DNA of 64,000 bases from Artemisia argyi (GCA_030686995.1 CM060708.1:184143115-184207114), one strand, 5' to 3'. Shown: positions 26,461 to 39,150, counted from the first letter of the stretch. Numbers and translations are program-made. Notes: generated by a model not told the origin, from the sequence alone.

Positions 26461-27030
26461 TCATTTCATTCATGATACAAAACTTTGGTTCCATCTTCAT
26501 TTCATTCATGATTCAACATGAATTTATTACTCTCACTCTTGCACAATTTGGTCAAATCCTTCAAATTCCTTTTTCCGGTCAATCCGTATTCACAAATGAG
26601 TGGGATCTTTGCGCTCTTCAACGTTCTCGTCCTACTCATGGTCCGTATGTCTCCGAAATTCCATCTCCCGAAGATATTCGTCAAATGCTCGGGTTGGAAT
26701 GTGAAACTTCCACCCAAAGCATCATATCCAAACATGTCTCAATTCCTAAAAATCAAATTCTTCTTAAAGAATTAAGGCCCGACATGGAATATTGGGAAGA
26801 ACTAGTTCGTGAGAATGCGTTAGGTTCCGAAGGACACTCTGACCATCTCCCGGCTTGTCTCGCTCATATGTTGTATTGTATTGTTGCCGAACAACCTTAC
26901 AATTTGGCTTACTTCTTTATCAAACGTATTGAATGTGCAAGAGCAAATCCTAAAGCTATTCTTCCATATGGTATGTTTCTCACTTGTCTCTACAAGCATG
27001 TCATTGAAAACTATCCCGATCTCGATGATA
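26461..27030 (+). pseudogene. Element B accessory ORF 1, C-terminal part
   Basis: It continues the frame interrupted at 16611: FMIQHEFITLTLAQFGQIL, GQSVFTNEWDL, GPYVSEIPSPEDIRQML, HSDHLPACLAHMLYCIV and CARANPKAILPYGMFLTCLYKHV. I recall this globular domain from Asteraceae Copia accessory ORFs. It is not a known enzyme and has no membrane segment. A 36-bp tandem duplication (26458-26480 and 26494-26516) at the junction adds 12 codons in frame. The frame is stopped by the MITE at 27031; removing the MITE and one TA gives a frame that continues from 27286 to about 27426 and ends in an acidic DDDEDD tail. Confidence 0.8.
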
Positions 27031-27285
27031 CTCCCTCCGTCCCACATTGACTGTCCAGTTTGACTTTTTCAAGTCTTTTTTATTCGATTTTGACCTTATA
27101 TATTTTTGTTTGTATGATATAATATTTGACAAAAATTATACTAATGAAAAGTATATTTAAAACTCAATTCATTCATATATTTTACATCAAGTATTATATA
27201 ACACAAGATAAAATTATTAAGGTCAAAGTTGTAAAGGGAAGACTTAAAAAGTCAAACATGGGCAATAATTATGGGACGGAGGTAG
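27031..27285. mobile_element. Stowaway-like MITE (Tc1/mariner), 255 bp
   Basis: Terminal inverted repeats CTCCCTCCGTCCC and GGGACGGAGGTAG (one mismatch), flanked by TA on both sides (27029-27030 and 27286-27287). The interior is AT-rich and non-coding. It inserted into accessory ORF 1 of element B. Confidence 0.92.
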
Positions 27286-27426
27286 TAGTATTTATCAATC
27301 TATCTATCCAACCCTTCGTCCTCTCGTTCTTCCTCAAACTCGCAAAACTCTTAAGTTTAAATCTCATCATCCTAGCATTCTTGTTTCGTTCTCCTTTCCA
27401 AGGGATGACGATGAGGATGACTTATA

Positions 27427-27673
27427 GTCATTTGTCACTACTGTTGATGGGGCGCTAGGAAAGATAAAGTAGTTATGATGACTATGAAATTGGTTTTATT
27501 ATTCATCTTAAACATTTTGTAATATGTTAATTATGTGTTGTTTGTTACTATTTTCCTAGACATATTTGAACTATATTGCCATATACTTTTTAATATTATT
27601 TTCTCTACATGTATGCATGTTTTTATACTTGCTTTTAATCTATGATTGCATGATTTGTGTAGGATTATATATA

Positions 27674-27739
<66 letters not shown>

Positions 27740-28019
27740 ATTTCTAATAGACCAAAACAAATGTGAAATGTCCAAATAGAGCTTGTTGCAAATACAAAAC
27801 AGGATATAACGTCTTTCCAGAAAAATTTTGAAAATTTTGATTTCTGGGTCGTCAGATGGGCGGCCCCCTTAATTCATAAGGGGCAGCCCCCTTAAATTTA
27901 AGGGGACCGGCCACCCATACAGTAGTAATTTTTACTGTTTTCTTTTGCAACTTGTGATTTCTTTTGCTAGTCCCAGCTACCATTTCCCTTAAAAACTAAA
28001 CTGATTTTGGAATCTAACA
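27427..28019 (+). other. Element B non-coding region with (TA)n and hairpin module
   Basis: A (TA)n tract lies at 27686-27734. A hairpin pair of the GGCGGCCCCC-TTAA/TTAAGGGG type at 27858-27912 is homologous to the LTR hairpins. No gene seen. Confidence 0.6.
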
Positions 28020-28736
28020 ATGAAATTTCAAATTAATACCATTTCTAATCATAACTTCATGCTATTTAACCCTTTTCACCTTCATCCACATTTCCTTATC
28101 ATCATCAACCTCAACAAATCTATCATGTCATCACCAAAAACCACCACCTCCAACATTGCCAAGAAACAAAAACTTGTTATCATCCCACCAAAACAACTCT
28201 TTATTGATCTCACAAATGAAGACAATACCACTCCATCACCACCACCTCAATGCTCATCTCCTAGTGCTCCAAATGCACCATCCAAAACACCATCAACACA
28301 TGGAACCTCCACCTCTTCCATACCATCATCATCATCCATCAATGACTACATCAACACTCACCTATCACCTCCACCAAGTATTCCACCACCATCACCTCTT
28401 GATAATGCAACCTTAGACATAACACTTTCATTATCACCCATCACACCTCTTGATGCACAATTTTCATCATCACCACTCAATCCACCAACCTACAATCCCA
28501 TCCCATGGAGCTTGCTTGGAGCTCATGGTGATACTTGTCTTTGTTGCATCCATAACCGTACCATCATCTTTGGTTTAAGAGATGAAATCCGTTACATGTT
28601 TTCATATATTGAAAGCTTGCTTCCTCAACCTCAACCAACAACATCCACTCCTCTACCACAAACATCAACCACACCTCCACCTCCATCAAACACTTCTCCA
28701 TCATCTCCACCTACAACATTGCTCCTCCCAAATTAA
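28020..28736 (+). CDS. Element B accessory ORF 2 (Ser/Pro/Thr-rich protein)
   Basis: An open frame of 238 codons with an internal in-phase ATG at 28125 that may be the true start, because the first 35 codons look like leader sequence. Most of it is low-complexity Ser/Pro/Thr. Near the C-terminus a short conserved-looking core reads IPWSLLGAHGDTCLCCIHNRTIIFGLRDEIRYMFSYIE, with a CLCC cysteine cluster and a short amphipathic helix, then another Pro/Thr tail. I recall similar ORFs near the 3' end of Asteraceae Copia elements. Function unknown. The frame is intact. Confidence 0.6.
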   Translation: MKFQINTISNHNFMLFNPFHLHPHFLIIINLNKSIMSSPKTTTSNIAKKQKLVIIPPKQLFIDLTNEDNTTPSPPPQCSSPSAPNAPSKTPSTHGTSTSSIPSSSSINDYINTHLSPPPSIPPPSPLDNATLDITLSLSPITPLDAQFSSSPLNPPTYNPIPWSLLGAHGDTCLCCIHNRTIIFGLRDEIRYMFSYIESLLPQPQPTTSTPLPQTSTTPPPPSNTSPSSPPTTLLLPN

Positions 28737-29028
28737 GCATGACTCATGGTTGAGAATAACATGGTTTAAACCATTTTGATGACAAGCTCTAAGAAAAACA
28801 TTTCCATTAGAGTTTGGTTTATTAGTTATATTAATTGTATTGTTTTATTGTTCATACATCTTGGATGTATAATGTTTGTGCTCTTATCTATTTAATGAAG
28901 TATTTTATTCCATGTTTATATTGCTTGCCTTATCTTTATATATAATTATTGCATGCATATATATATATATTGCTTGTTCTAAATATTTTTGCAAGCATTC
29001 CATATCTCGATTTCTCTTTGACCTCAAA

Positions 29029-29190
29029 CGAGGGGGAGTATACATCAAGGGGGAGCTCCATTAAAATCGGGATAACCTTTTTGATGCTAACAAAAAGGGG
29101 GAGAATTGCTATAAATTCACAATAATACTTGTATATATACTAATTTTCTCTTAATGAGTTTAGATTTTGTAATCATCAAAAAGGGGGAGA
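29029..29190 (+). promoter_or_regulatory. Multiple polypurine tracts of element B
   Basis: Four GGGGGAG tracts lie at about 29031, 29049, 29095 and 29179. The last (AAAAAGGGGGAGAT) abuts the 3' LTR. Repeated polypurine tracts upstream of the 3' LTR are a described hallmark of Sireviruses. Confidence 0.8.
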
Positions 29191-29191
29191 T

Positions 29192-30419
29192 TGTTGACAT
29201 AAATAATGCATAAAAACGTTATTTATATTTTTCGATATCTCTATGTTTTGATGATCACAAAATGTAAAATCATCAAACGTAAGATTACTACGTAAACAAG
29301 TATTAAGCTAGTTTATATCACTATATCCAACTTAATCACTTAAGGTACGGATAAACAAGTGCTTAATACATCTCATGATCAAAGGGGTATTTAATTAATT
29401 AATACAAAGTTTATTTAATTATATAAACATATTATATATTTTTGAAAAACACTTTTGGTAATAAAGAAAAATGTTTTAATCATACTAAATATATGAATTC
29501 AAATTTTTAACCAAAATCAGTTAGTTTTTCACCAAATAAACTTTCCCCACTAAATGACAAGTTGTCTGGCCGTTACAGCTGGGCGGTCCCCTTAAAATTA
29601 AGGGGACCGGCCATGATTTAAGGGGACCGGTCAGGCTCTTGTGTCAGAAATTGTCAGAATTTTTCTCCTATAAATACCACCTTAAACCTGGAATTTTACC
29701 TTACCTTTTGCACAAAAATTTCAGATCTAAAACTCTCTAAACATCTTCCAAAATCCTTTGATCATAAGATTATTAATCCTTGTTTCAAGTGATTCAATCC
29801 CCTCTCATTCATTCTCATCCAAAGTGCAAAAGAAGAATACTCCTTCTACAACTAAGTTCAAGAAGCATTGAAGAGTAGTTGTGTATATTGTGTATATTAC
29901 TTGTGAAGTTGTGTTGTGCTTGCAATTAGTAGTTTAGAAGTAATAGAAGTTGTGTAGGGAGAAGAAGTTGTTTTAGTAGTGAAGTAGTGTAGTTGTGAAG
30001 AAGATTGGTGTGAAGAAGATAGGTGTGAAGAAGTTGTATAGAAGTTGTGATTAAGTTGTGACGTAGTTGTGGTGTGTAAATTGGTGTGTAAGGTTTTCTC
30101 CGCCATAAGGGAGTTTGTTGACATAGTGAAGAAAACTCGAGAGTAGGTGCTCGGGGAGTGGAGTAGGAACAAGGAAGGTAACCTTGTAGCCGAACCACTA
30201 TAAATCCTTGTGTTGTGGTTTGATCTCTCCAACTCTTCTCATTACTTACTTATTTACCTTTACTATATTAGCTTAGTTAGTTAGTTATTATATAGTTGTT
30301 CATATAGTGCAAGTATTGAGATCACATAAACTAGAATCAAAGTTTTTAAAACAAACTTGTTTTTACAAATTTTAAAAAGGACGTAAAACTATTCACCCCC
30401 CCCCTTCTAGTTTTCCACA
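29192..30419 (+). mobile_element. 3' LTR of element B (1228 bp)
   Basis: Same ends as the 5' LTR (TGTTGACATAAATAATG...TTTTCCACA) and closely similar throughout. Differences include one fewer hairpin arm in U3 (about 29583-29630) and one fewer unit in the GTGTGAAGAAG repeat. It is followed by the target duplication CATAT at 30420-30424. Confidence 0.95.
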
Positions 30420-30424
30420 CATAT

Positions 30425-32135
30425 GTTTAACCCAAGGTACCCTTCTACACTCAAATGGACAAAAGACCATCCAATTGAACACGTTATTGGTGAACCTTCA
30501 AAGCCAGTTCAGACGAGGAGACAACTTGCCACCGATCTCGAATTGTGCATTTACATTTGCTCAATCAGCCTCAAAGAACCAAAGAACATACGGGAAGCAA
30601 TGGCAGAAAACCCTTGGATTGAAGCGATGCAGGATGAAATTCTTCAATACCAGTTACATGATAGTTGGGAACTTGTTGAACGACCACTTGATAAACGTAT
30701 TCTTGATCTCAAGTGGTTGTGGAAGAACAAATTGGATATGGAAATGACTGTAATTCGTAACAAAGCTCGTCTCGTGGCTAAAGGATATCTACAAGAAGAA
30801 GGGATAGATTTCGAAGAATCATTCGCGCCTGTAGCTAGACTTGAAGCAGTCTGGATTTTCTTAGCCTATGCAGCTCACAAAAACATCATAGTCTATCAGA
30901 TGGACATTAAGACAGCTTTCTTGAATGGAACTCTATAAAAAGAAGTGTATGTGAGTCAACCAGAGGGATTCATCGACAAAGATCATCCAGACTATGTCTA
31001 CAAGCTTAAGAAAGCCATTTATGGTTTAAAACAAGCTCCAAGAGCGTGGTATGACAAACTATCATCTTTCTTGCTCAAAAACAATTTCACCAAAGGAACA
31101 GTAGATGACACCTTGTTTACCAAAAAATTCAAAGATGACATTTTGATTGTTCAGATTTATGTGGACGACATTATCTTTGGGTCCACTAATCCGAACCATT
31201 CAAAACATTTTGAAAATCTCATGAAAAGCAAATTTGAAATGTCCATGATGAGGGAACTAAAATTCTTTCTTGGTTTACAAATACATCAATCCCCTCGTGG
31301 TATTTTTTTCAATCAAGCTAAATATACAATAGAGATTTTGAAAAAACATGGAATGGAAAACTGTGATTCTGTTGGTACACCAATGGTCACTTCACCAAAA
31401 ATAGGTGCTGATTTGTTTGGGAAACCCATCGATCCGAAGAAATATCGGAGCATGATCGGTTCTCTCATGTACCTAACTGCTAGTCGACCCGATATTCAAT
31501 TTGCTATTTGTTTATTAGCACGGTTTCAGGCAAAGCCTACCGAACTTCACCTCAAAGAGGTTAAACGGATCTTTCGGTACCTACGAAGCACCATTAACAT
31601 GGGACTTTGGTATCCGAAGGATTCGGGGTTTAATCTAACAGCATTTTCAGATGCCGACCATGCCGGTGATCAAGTTACAGCAAAGAGTACATCAGGTGGA
31701 GCACAATTTTTAGGTGAAAAGCTAGTAAGATGGTCTTTAAAGAAACAGGATTGTACTGCACTATCAACCGCCGAAGCCGAGTATGTGTCTCTATCTACGT
31801 GTTGTGCCCAAGTTCTTTGGATGCGGACACAGCTCACAGATTATGGCTTTACTTTTGACAGAATACCTATGTATTGTGACTCAAAAAGTGCCATAGCCAT
31901 CTCGTGCAATCCCGTACAACACTCAAAGACTAAGCATATCAAAGTCCGCTACCATTTCATCAAAGAGCACGTAGAAGAGGGTACTGTTGAATTATTTTTC
32001 GTTAAGACTGATTACCAACTCGCCGATCTATTTACTAAAGCCCTTCCAAAAGAAAGGTTTGACGATTTAGTTCAACGAATTGGCATGCGAAGCCTAACTC
32101 CTGAGGAGCTAGAACGTCTTCTCGAATCTTCTTGA
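30425..32135 (+). pseudogene. Element A reverse transcriptase and RNase H (pol part 2)
   Basis: It resumes the frame of 8509-11346 in register after element [54 protein letters not shown] and the first catalytic Asp in [16 protein letters not shown] stop at 30936-30938 is followed by KEVYVSQPEGF, YGLKQAPRAWYDKL, the YVDD box (QIYVDDIIFGSTN) and KFFLGLQIHQS. RNase H: AFSDADHAGD, STSGGAQFLG, LSTAEAEYVSLS and YCDSKSAIAISCNPVQHSKTKHI. It ends at TGA 32133-32135. From 30939 onward the frame is intact for nearly 400 codons. The motif set fits Sirevirus-like Copia. Confidence 0.93.
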
Positions 32136-34700
32136 AAAATGTTTTCAAAATCGCTTCGCTGTAAATATTTTTGAAAAAACAAAATACAAAATTTGAAAAA
32201 CCAACAAAAACAAAATACAAAAATATAAAATTTTCAAAAAATACAAAAACAATATAAAATCAAAAAATCCAAAAATATTCTTCTCACGACATGTCTCTCG
32301 TATAAATCAATATTCTGTATATTTCTAGAAATTTCATTCAACAATGATACGGACATGTACAGATGCTTGAACGGGAGTTCCTTAAAATGTTTTTCTAAAA
32401 CATGTCGTTTCTCAAAAGTTTCTTCACTATGGCTTTCGTATACTTCAGTACGAAACCCGGACCCGAATGATGACTCTGATTATTTCAAATCAAGGACTCG
32501 TATTTCCACGAATGAAATCTTTTTCAAAAAGTTCGAGTCTAAACAAATGAAAAAGACTTCAAACAAAAACTCGTTTTTCCAAACAGAAATCTTGAGCACT
32601 TTTTCAAGATTCATCAAAAGGTTTTTCAAAATCTTTCAAATGAGTGCTCAAGATAACTCCCTCTAAACCCTTAATTGATTTTAAAATGAGCTATCATTAA
32701 GGGGGGGTTCAAAAACAAAAATGTTACGTATTCATGCAAAATGAAATCTGTCTATCTCTCCAAAAAACTTTTTCTTAATCAGTTGATATCAAAAATATCA
32801 CGATATGCTATTTTTGAGGGGGAGAAGACATGATTAAAATGTGATCAAACATGTTTAAAGATTATGACTGAATCTCAAAAGAGCTCGATTCAGAAAGTAC
32901 CAATGAATTGACGAAGGTTAAAATGTCAGTAATCGAAAAGACTTGTCCTGGACGGGTAATAATTTCAAGCTAGTCTAACTAGTGATGTAAGCGTGTCTCG
33001 AATAGGACTTGTCCGAGTAGAATGTACCGTCTCGAGAGACTTTCTTTGGACTTGACCAGGATGGGTAATAATTTCAAGCTAATCTAACTAGTGATGTAAG
33101 CGTGTCTTAAATCAGTCATGTTCACTGAAAGTGGATCAATTCAAAAAGTGCAAACTCCTCACGCATGTGCAAATTTCTTAAAAAATCCATGAGCACATGT
33201 GAAGGGGGAGTCCTTCAAAAGAAACAAAAATGTGTTTATATTCATAAACACTTTGAGAGATTTTCATAAATGGTTTCATGGCAATTATAGGATAATCATG
33301 GAGTTATAAGGTGACTAAGGTTAGGAAAAACCGTCCTATGATCAGCCAGAGCCGGAGGGATCTACCCAAGGAAAAATCGAATAGATTAGAATTAGAAGTC
33401 CTTAGGTATGATTGGAAAAAGGAGAAAATGAGAAAGGAGAAAGAAGGGGTTGAAGAATTAAAAAGAAAAGTTATGAAAAAGGGTGAAAAGAAATAGCCCT
33501 CCATATGTTCAACCTTAGGGTAGACACCGGGTTCAATTCATATGCTACTTGTTGTTACTAAGGTGACACCGAAGATAAAGACATCATGGACCCAGTGACG
33601 CACTACACTTAACCTTCTAGCCACTCAAGTTATCTTAAAAGAGCTTGTTTCATTCTCACATGGAACCGGTGTAATCTATCGACTTGTCTCTTAGAGATGG
33701 TTGATATTGAAGCAGGAGACCTCTCCCTAATCTCCGTATAGGAAACCAAATGTGCACTTATCGAGTCTAGAGCCCCGAGATTCATCAAAAGATCTCATAG
33801 GAATTCATGATATTTCTACACTGGTTGTTCATCATTAAGGATGCCAGATGTAAACTTAAGAGTCCTACGCAGATCTTAGCAATCTGCCAGAACATTTATG
33901 AGAGGATTCACATTTGTGATTCTCAATGATTGAATGGAAATTCCTTCCAGGGTCAACATCAAGCAGCCCTGACAGCTTAGCATTATATTTCACACACATA
34001 CATTCATTCATCTAACCCCTTAACATTTCATCTTAATGTGAAGTTTCTTTTGTAGCAAAGAAGTTCACAAGTTCATATAAAGTTACAAGTATTCAACACA
34101 ACGTTGCAAGACTTGTTAGCTTAGCATCGTGTAGACTTTGTATAGTTTACACTTCATTTGATTGTGTGTTTTCAGTTGTGATCGGTTAGTATTTTAGGCC
34201 TTAAAATACATAGAGTGACGGGAGTTGTTGTACCCTTGTAAAATAACTAACGGGAGTGATTGTACCCTTGTAAAAGAACTCGACATCTAGCTTAGTGTCG
34301 GTAATCGTGTAAGCGACGTGTAAGGTTTTCTCCACCGGTGAAAGGAGCTTGTTGACTAGTGAAAGAAACTCTCGAGTTGGATACTCGGGGCGTGGACGTA
34401 GGGTAAGGAAAAAGAGTCATTGTAGCCGAACCATGATAAATACTCGTGTTGTGGTTTGATCGTTTCTTTCTTTATACTTGCATGTTATATATTGTCTTTG
34501 TGTTCATATCTTTGATTAAACAGAAAGTTTCAAGTATAAATACTCATGTAAGACCTCATTTTGAGGTTGGTTCTCTTAGTAATAATATTGTCTCTACATT
34601 TCACACACTAGAGTTCCCACCCACTCTCTCTCTCTCTCTCTCTACTTACTTTCTCTCTCTTGATTTAGGCTTCATTCAATAGTGATTAAGGTTGTTCTAC
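32136..34700 (+). mobile_element. Element A 3' non-coding region and decayed LTR
   Basis: Polypurine-type tracts GGGGGAG lie near 32818 and 33208. An imperfect duplication (GGGTAATAATTTCAAGCTA at about 32957 and 33064, period about 108 bp) lies between them. From about 34190 to 34460 the sequence is homologous to the R/U5 part of B's LTR (GTGTAAGGTTTTCTCC, GAAACTCTCGAGT, GTAGCCGAACCA, GTGTTGTGGTTTGATC). No LTR ends were recognised. A short Lys/Glu-rich open frame at 33311-33496 is low complexity and not credited as a gene. Confidence 0.6.
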
Positions 34701-35482
34701 GGTCCTACACGTCCCGACATTTTTTTGGATCGGATTGTTTTTTTTTTTTTTTTTGATTGGATGCTTTTTTTTTTTTTTATCGGATGCTTTTTTTTGTGAG
34801 TATATGCTGATCAGTAGCATATGTATATATATAAGTAGTGTTGATTTTTTTTTTTTTTTTTGGTTTTAGAAAATGTATCCGTTTGCAACGGTCTAATTCA
34901 AACGGTAACATAGTAGGGGGCCTTTTTTGAACCAAATGAAAACTTTACTAACGTGCGTTAGTATGGTAACGCCAAAGGAAACGCAGGGCCAAAAAAATGA
35001 AGCTGGAAATGGTCTTAACGCCTAAAAGGCGTTGAAAACATGCCATGTAGGCAAAAACGCCGTTGGGGCGTTATTACTCCCTCCGCTCTTATATAACTAG
35101 TTATAATGCCCGTGCACGCGCGGTTTTTTTTTTAAATTTTTTGAATCATATATTTTTATTTATTAAAAAACAAATAATTTAATATTTGTTTTGTTTGATT
35201 TATCATGTTTAATTATAGTTTTTTATTATTAAGATAATTATTAAAAATTTTATTTCTATTCTTAATTGCATCTTATCTATATTTTTTGTATTTATCTTCT
35301 ACTTGTGTTATGGATAAATATAAAATGTTACATAATAAGAAAATAATCTTTTTTTTTTAATTATATTATTACTATGTATAGTTTAGTTTTTTTTAAAATG
35401 GAAAAGTCACCACTTGAAGTTTTGTTTTATTATATAAAAAAGATATAGATATCTAATGCATATTTTAGTCGCATTTGCATAA
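34701..35482. other. AT-rich intergenic DNA with poly(T) runs and a truncated Stowaway end
   Basis: Several T-runs of 12-18 bases lie in a short TCGGATGC-T(n) repeat (34735-34860). TACTCCCTCCGCTC at about 35086 looks like one Stowaway terminal repeat without a partner. No gene seen. Confidence 0.5.
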
Positions 35483-36124
35483 GAGCACTAGGTACCCTGG
35501 AGCCGTCCCGCTGGTGCCGTGAAGAAAAGTGCTTCCACATCAGCACCTTTTCTCATAACACCAGAATTTATCACAACACCAAAAACATCCCTCCCTCCTA
35601 TAACATCAATTTCTGGTGCCGTCGTGCACCCCTAAAAAAAATTAACTAAAAGACTAACCACCTTATATCAGATTATCAGTTAAATTACTATCAACATATA
35701 TACACATTTTAACTAATTTTGCTATAAGCCCATTAAAAGCCCAGTCACATAATTACTCAGCACAACATATTCGCTTATATAGGCTTGTCAATATTTACCA
35801 TGACCAGCCCAAGTTACCAAGTATTATAACCCTAATATAAAATGCCTAAACACAAAATACACGCCCCCCTTAATCCCTTATCTCCATTTTCTAAAACGCA
35901 GTCACCCACCTTCTCTCCATTTTCTTCCCCACTGCTACCTGCAAGTTTTAAACAAGACACACATAAACACATTAAGACAAAACCCACAAAAAGAAAATGT
36001 GAAAACGCGAAAAAGAAACGGGAAAACGCGAGCCACGGTACCCACCTCGCGCCGTCCAGTTGCGTTTTCCGGGACCATCTCGGCTGGTGACGATGGCTCA
36101 GGACTCTAAAATAGTCGTGGCCAT

Positions 36125-36325
36125 CCTACCCGGTTCCTGAACCGGAACCGAAAAAAAATCCGAATCCGAATCCGGTCAACACCGGTTCCTTCAAGAACCG
36201 GTCCGGTTCCTTCAAGAACCGGTCCGGTTCCTAGAAAATCTGGTGGTTCCTATCCGGTTCCAAGTTTCTACTGCTCGATCCGGTTCCTATCCGGATAATT
36301 TCAAACCGGTTCGAGATCCGGTTCT
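36125..36325. repeat. Left subterminal ACCGGTTCC motif array of the hAT element
   Basis: About ten copies of CCGGTTCC, GAACCGG or close variants in both orientations, including a direct repeat CCGGTTCCTTCAAGAA at about 36182 and 36208. In hAT elements such as Ac, repeated subterminal motifs are transposase binding sites. Confidence 0.7.
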
Positions 36326-36615
36326 TGGGAACCGGATGATCCAACGGCTATATCATCTTTTTCTGCATTTCTTTCACAGTGGGCAAATATGGCCGTTTTT
36401 TTGGAATGTTGGGCTTTTTATAGCCGTTTAGAAACGGTAACAAACATTAAAAAAAAAAAAAAACAAAAAAAACAAAAAAAAAACAAACAAACAAACAAAC
36501 AAACAAACCAAATTAACCTCCTAAACATTCCTATAAATACCATCCATGATTTTGGTTGAATCACAACAATCAAATTCAAGAAAAACACTCAAAAATTGCT
36601 CACAAACTTGCAAAA

Positions 36616-38774
36616 ATGTCTAGAAGAAACCAAGCTTCTCAATCTCAACAAACATCATCAAACAATACCGCTTCTCAACCTCAAGGTTCTACAAACCAAC
36701 CGTTTGAAGTTGGGATTGAAAAAACAACCCGAAACCAAGAAATTTGGTGTCATTTCGACTTGGTTAGGTTTTCGGATAATTCAAAAAAGGCTCGTTGTAA
36801 AGCTTGTAACACGTTTATCAATTCCGATGGGAACTCTACGTTGAAGAAGCACACGAATAATCATTGTAAAGCAACAAAAGGCGCTTCGGGATCGGAACAA
36901 AGTGTTATGGGACAAGATGGGAGTATTTTTGTATATGACGAGAGGGCGCTTCGTCAAGATTTAGCTCACTTTGTGATTCAAGAGGGTTTGTCGTTCAACC
37001 ACTTCGACAACCCTCGGTTAACGAGGTTGATTCAAAAAAGGCTTAAACCACGCTACACTCATGTAAGTCATCAAACTCTTAAACATGATTGTATTAAATC
37101 TTGGGTAAAGGTTAAAAAGGAATTAATAATTGGTTTTGATGCTTTATAAACTAGTGTAAACTTAACAACCGATGTTTGGTCAGCGGGTCATGGTTAGCCG
37201 GGTTCGTACATTTGTGTTACCGCACATTGGGTTGACCCCAATACTTGGCAAATGATGAAACGTACTATTGGTTTTGAAATAATTCCAAATCCGCACACGG
37301 GTGAAAATTTAAGTTTAATGTTGAGATATGTTATGAAAACGTTTAAAATAGAAGACAAGGTTTTTTCAATATCATTCGATAACGCTTCTAATAATACAAA
37401 TGCGGTAGGATTACTAAAACTAAAATACCGACCGATTGTTGATGGCATTTTTTATCATAGTCGATGTGTTGCACACATCATTAACTTGGTTGTGCAAAGC
37501 GGACTAGCGACCGACCAAATGTTTAATTTAAGAGAATCTTTTAGGAAAATGTTACAAGATATTTTTCAAAATGGACCAACAAGATATTTGGAGTATATAA
37601 AATTGTGTCATGAATCGAATTCCATTTTTTTATCACCAAATTGGGACGTTCCTACAAGATGGAATTCGACTTACAACATGTTTGTTTGTGCTTTACGCCA
37701 AAAACACACGTTACAACATTTTCATGATAACCTTTGTTCTAGACAAAGGCGTGGGGAAAATATGGTACCATTTTCGGTTGAAAATTGGAGTCTTATTCAA
37801 AAAATAACCGAGTTACTCAAAGTTTTTAAAACCGCAACCACTTTGTTATCGGGTGTTTATTATCCCACGAGTCATTCGGTCCTCAACCAAATTTAGGATC
37901 ATACGAATATGATGGTCCACTTTTTGCGAATATGGTTATACCGATGAAACAAAAACTTAAAAAATATTTTCAAGAAATTCCACCGGTAATTACTTGTGCC
38001 GCCACATTAAACCCATGTTTTAACCTTAGCGGGGTGGAATATCTTATCGAAAAGATTGGTTACGACTTGGATTTGAACCAAATAGACCCTTTTTATGTAA
38101 CAAATGCACAAGAATCGTTTAAACAAAATTTCAAACGTTTATATGATGTTTATTTTGAGAAATATGGTGCAACAAATGTGGGAACGAGTTCGGTGCCAAG
38201 TATGTGGTCTTCGTCTTCAACCGTGGATCCGGATTTGGACTTATTTTCGAATTTAAGACAAGAAAGCGGTAAACGGGCTAGGAGTGAGAATTTGAATAGC
38301 AACGAATATGAGAGATATACGGGAACCGATTGGTTAAACATTATCACAGCCGAAGAGTTCAAGAAATTTGATAGTTTACTTTTGAATTGGTGGAAACAAA
38401 GGGAATCTCAATTTCCCGTTCTAGCTGCAATGGCCAGGGATTTACTAAGCGTACAAGCTTCAACCGTTGCTTCGGAATCCGCTTTTTCTACTAGTGGAAG
38501 GGTATTGTCGGTAAGAAGAACAAGACTCACACCTTTATCGTTGGAGATGTGTATTTGCTTGAAGGATTATTTAGATGGGAATGAACGTATACAAGACGTT
38601 TCAATACTTGAAGAACCGATGGACTACGAAAAACAATTACAAGAGGTCGAGGTGGAAGAAGGTTATGTAATCAATCTTAGCGAAGAAGAAATCGCTTACG
38701 ATGAAGCTACAAGCGCCGCAAGGTCCGCCGTTCAAGATGAAGATACAAATGAAGATGAAACCGAATTTGAATAA
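36616..38774 (+). pseudogene. hAT transposase (BED zinc finger, hAT dimerisation domain)
   Basis: ATG at 36616. A BED-type zinc finger (WCHFDLVRF...ARCKAC...LKKHTNNHC) lies at about 36745-36865. The catalytic region includes NLTTDVWS and the second Asp in FSISFDNASNN near 37370. The C-terminal hAT dimerisation region includes LLNWWKQRESQFPVLAAMARDLLSV, then SESAFSTSGRVL with the Glu, then TPLSLEMCICLKDYL. Stops at 37147-37149 (TAA) and 37195-37197 (TAG), a stop at 37894-37896, and a frame change between 37896 and 37932 inactivate it. The acidic tail ends at 38774. Parts between the lesions are well preserved, so inactivation looks fairly recent. Confidence 0.93.
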
Positions 38775-38949
38775 ATAGTCAAAATGTATTAATTTGTGAT
38801 TCAAGTACTTTATGTGTAACGTTTATTAGTTTTTTTAATAAAAGTCGAAGTTTATTAAGTTTATTGTGTGGAAAACGCGAACGAAAAAAAAATAAATAAA
38901 AAAAAAACGGAAACAAAAGTTTTACAAACCTACTGTTAACATATATGTC

Positions 38950-39150
38950 GACCGGTTCTTTGGAATCAGTTTGACCGGATCTTGCACAGGAACCGGATTT
39001 GGAACCGAACCGGAACCGGGTATACCGGTCCCGGATTTTTACCCTCCGGATCCAAAAAGAACCGAACCGGATTGGAACCGGATCCGGTTCTTTGACTTTG
39101 ACCTTTGAACCGGACCGGATTGGAACCGGTTCCGGTTTTTGCCCGATCCG
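38950..39150. repeat. Right subterminal GAACCGG motif array of the hAT element
   Basis: About ten copies of GAACCGG / CCGGTTC, the same motif as at the left end. Together with the left array it frames the transposase gene. Confidence 0.7.

Noticed and set aside
33311..33496. Lys/Glu-rich 61-codon frame in the A 3' region
   Set aside because: Low complexity, no start context or known domain, within non-coding LTR-proximal DNA.
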